This document shows, piece by piece, positions 4,613 to 5,879 of a DNA stretch of 5,879 nucleotides. The position numbers were made by a program, and so were the translations under genes. The notes beneath the pieces were generated by a model. The model saw only the letters and a list, made by a program, of their open reading frames with translations, was not told where the DNA came from and ran no database searches. The DNA comes from Acidimicrobiia bacterium. GTDB lineage: Bacteria; Actinomycetota; Acidimicrobiia; Spongiisociales; ZC4RG35. Position 1 is the stretch's first letter; each line of letters opens with the position of its first letter. The stretch covers positions 1 through 5,879 of the forward strand of contig JAOUGY010000243.1 of the NCBI GenBank assembly GCA_029865445.1. Reading direction: 5' to 3'.

Positions 4613-5395
4613 GTGATCACGATCAAATCGCCGAAAGAGTTCGCCAAGATGGCGAAGGCGGGTCGTTGCGTCGCGGTCATGCACGCGGAGATCCGGGCGG
4701 CGGCGAAACCGGGCGTCACCACCGGCGAGCTCGATGACGTCGCTCGCAGGGTGCTCGCGGCTCACGACTGCCAAGCCTCGTTTCTCGGGTACGGATTCCC
4801 GCCGTTCCAGGGGGCGATCTGCGCCTCTCCCAACGATGTCATCGTCCACGGCATCCCCGGTGATTACCACCTGGAGGACGGCGACATCATCGCGATCGAT
4901 GCCGGCGCCATCTATGACGGCTATCACGGAGATGCCGCATTCACGATGGCCGTCGGCGAGGTGCCGGTCGAGGTGACCAGCCTCATCGATGTCACCGAAG
5001 AGGCGATGTGGTTGGGGATCTCCCAAGTTCGGCACGGGGCCCGGGTCGGCGACATCGGCGCCGCCGTGGAGTCGGTCGCCCGTCCCCACGGTTTCGGGGT
5101 CGTGCGAGAGTACGTGGGTCATGGCATCGGCCGGCACATGCACGAAGAACCTCAGATCCCGAACTACGGGGTGAAGGGGAAGGGCACCAAGCTCCGGACA
5201 GGGATGGCGGTCTGCATAGAACCGATGTTCAACCTCGGCGATGCTGGAACGAAGGTCGACGCAGATCAGTGGACCGTTCGAACGGCCGACGGTTCGCTTT
5301 CGGCGCATTGGGAACACACCGTTTGCATCACCCCCGACGGTGTGGTCGTGACCACGGTGCCCGAGGATGCAGCGATCCCCGTCTCGCTGGGCTGA
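4613..5395 (+). CDS. map: Type I methionine aminopeptidase
   Basis: This enzyme removes the initiator methionine from nascent proteins when the second residue is small, acting at the ribosome exit. The 260-residue product has the pita-bread-fold family length and all five metal ligands: D96 (in IDAGA), D107 (HGDAAF), H170 (GHGIGRHMH), E203 (IEPM) and E234 (HWEHT). Substrate-contacting H79 (NDVIVHGIPG) and H177 are also present. GTG 4613 is chosen because the protein then begins MITIKSPKEFAKMAKAG, as type I enzymes do. An upstream in-frame ATG at 4454 would lie inside adk and translate array 3 as a non-conserved 53-residue extension. The Shine-Dalgarno is poor (AGG at 4603-4605). No infA follows; the next gene is convergent. 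Confidence 0.97.
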   Translation: MITIKSPKEFAKMAKAGRCVAVMHAEIRAAAKPGVTTGELDDVARRVLAAHDCQASFLGYGFPPFQGAICASPNDVIVHGIPGDYHLEDGDIIAIDAGAIYDGYHGDAAFTMAVGEVPVEVTSLIDVTEEAMWLGISQVRHGARVGDIGAAVESVARPHGFGVVREYVGHGIGRHMHEEPQIPNYGVKGKGTKLRTGMAVCIEPMFNLGDAGTKVDADQWTVRTADGSLSAHWEHTVCITPDGVVVTTVPEDAAIPVSLG

Positions 5396-5466
5396 CGCCA
5401 CCGGCAGTGGAAAGTCGGAGTGTGATCGCCCGGCACAACTGATCCAGGTCGTCCGAATCCGATCGC

Positions 5467-5865
5467 TCAGCCGCAGTACTCGACGGTGACCTCGAACGTT
5501 CCGGCGCCCTGATCGGCCGAATCGTCGGCGATCGAACCCTTGCCGGAGACGACGACGTTGCCTCCGTCTCCCACCATCACCGTGTCGATCTGACCTTCGA
5601 ACGTAGGCGAGGGGCCGTCGATCATGATTCCACCCACCATATCGGTGGCGTCGATCCGGATGATCGTGCCATCCGCCGAACGACCCGCCAGCGAAACGGT
5701 GGACTCCCCGGATGCAGGCCACGATGCGCTTGCGAATCCGAGAACCGTGCCGTCGGCCGCTGTGAGAGTGATGCCACGATCGAACCGAGCGGCACCGTCT
5801 CGCAAATCCCGCACATGGCTTGGCGCAAGACGTCCGATCCGTCTGGATGGCGGAGCACTAGTCAC
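5467..5865 (-). CDS. Hypothetical beta-rich protein, possibly secreted; 5' end unresolved
   Basis: I do not recognise this gene with confidence. The ORF is convergent to map, with 71 nt between the stops. From about residue 31 the product is rich in short beta-strand-like segments and Gly/Asp turns (ITLTAADGTVLGFASASW, GTIIRIDATDMVGG, GGNVVVSGKGSIADD) and ends TFEVTVEYCG, with its only cysteine next to the C-terminus. This recalls small actinobacterial exported beta proteins such as the LpqH-type lipoprotein domain, but that is a resemblance by eye only. GTG 5865 is the first candidate start in the window. The frame stays open to the edge (GSPE precedes), so the gene may be longer. No signal peptide or lipobox is visible. 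Third-position G/C is low over the first 29 codons (13 of 29) and higher afterwards (21 of 30), so the N-terminal reading is doubtful. Confidence 0.55.
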   Translation of the reverse strand: MTSAPPSRRIGRLAPSHVRDLRDGAARFDRGITLTAADGTVLGFASASWPASGESTVSLAGRSADGTIIRIDATDMVGGIMIDGPSPTFEGQIDTVMVGDGGNVVVSGKGSIADDSADQGAGTFEVTVEYCG

Positions 5866-5879
5866 CTCAGGCGAGCCGG

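Noticed and set aside
5396..5466. Intrinsic terminator between map and the convergent gene
   Set aside because: Only short stems (CCAC with GTGG at 5399-5411; GATCG with CGATC at 5424-5428 and 5460-5464) and no T-tract on either strand.
5474..5482. CAGTACTCG resembling an array unit near the end of the convergent gene
   Set aside because: It is a single unit inside coding sequence (the Tyr-Cys codons on the minus strand) with no 7-base periodicity around it.
4481..5722. Minus-strand 413-codon open frame opposite map
   Set aside because: It overlaps the well-supported map gene almost completely and has no recognisable domain. Long antisense frames arise from G/C third-position bias.

Overview
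The window is a segment of a bacterial spc-type ribosomal protein operon read on the + strand, followed by one convergent gene of unknown function. In order: the 3' part of rpsH (S8), then rplF (L6), rplR (L18), rpsE (S5), rpmD (L30), rplO (L15), secY, adk and map, all co-directional. A minus-strand ORF that may run off the right edge comes last. Base composition is GC-rich with strong G/C preference at third codon positions. Four features point to Actinomycetota, plausibly a deep branch such as Acidimicrobiia: GTG starts for rpmD, adk and map; a LID-less (short) adenylate kinase; an S5 with a charged N-terminal extension; and the secY-adk-map order. The phylum call is reasonable, the class is a guess.

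The first half (1-1821) is tightly packed. rpsH and rplF are 1 nt apart, rplF/rplR and rplR/rpsE overlap by one base (TGATG), and rpsE/rpmD are 10 nt apart, as expected for translationally coupled ribosomal genes. From rpmD onward the junctions open up: 52 nt (rpmD-rplO), 64 nt (rplO-secY), 67 nt (secY-adk) and 100 nt (adk-map). SecY is the translocon channel, Adk regenerates ADP from AMP and ATP, and Map removes the initiator methionine, so the distal genes link ribosome supply to protein export and N-terminal processing.

The unusual content is in those wider gaps. Three of the four hold short arrays with an exact 7-base period. Arrays 1 and 2 are built on the self-complementary tetramer GTAC (GTACNNN units). 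Array 3 has five CCAGTCT-like units, a 5-nt spacer, and five roughly complementary GACTGGG-like units, which can fold into a long RNA stem with an uninterrupted 18-bp core counting two G-U pairs. The arrays share flanking modules: a 13-base quasi-palindrome (core GAGCCGGAGGCT) in array 2 recurs inverted in array 3, and TGGAGACCG at the end of array 1 recurs inverted in array 3. In the adk leader this module forms a perfect 7-bp triloop hairpin that contains the adk Shine-Dalgarno sequence. This looks like a composite intergenic repeat family that has entered an essential operon and may have acquired translational effects. It is the best candidate here for something undescribed.

The operon does not continue after map with infA-rpmJ-rpsM-rpsK-rpsD-rpoA-rplQ, as it does in many bacteria. 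A convergent gene for a beta-rich, possibly secreted protein lies 71 nt beyond map. No gene-free stretch exceeds 300 bases, and I saw no rRNA, tRNA, CRISPR array or insertion sequence.
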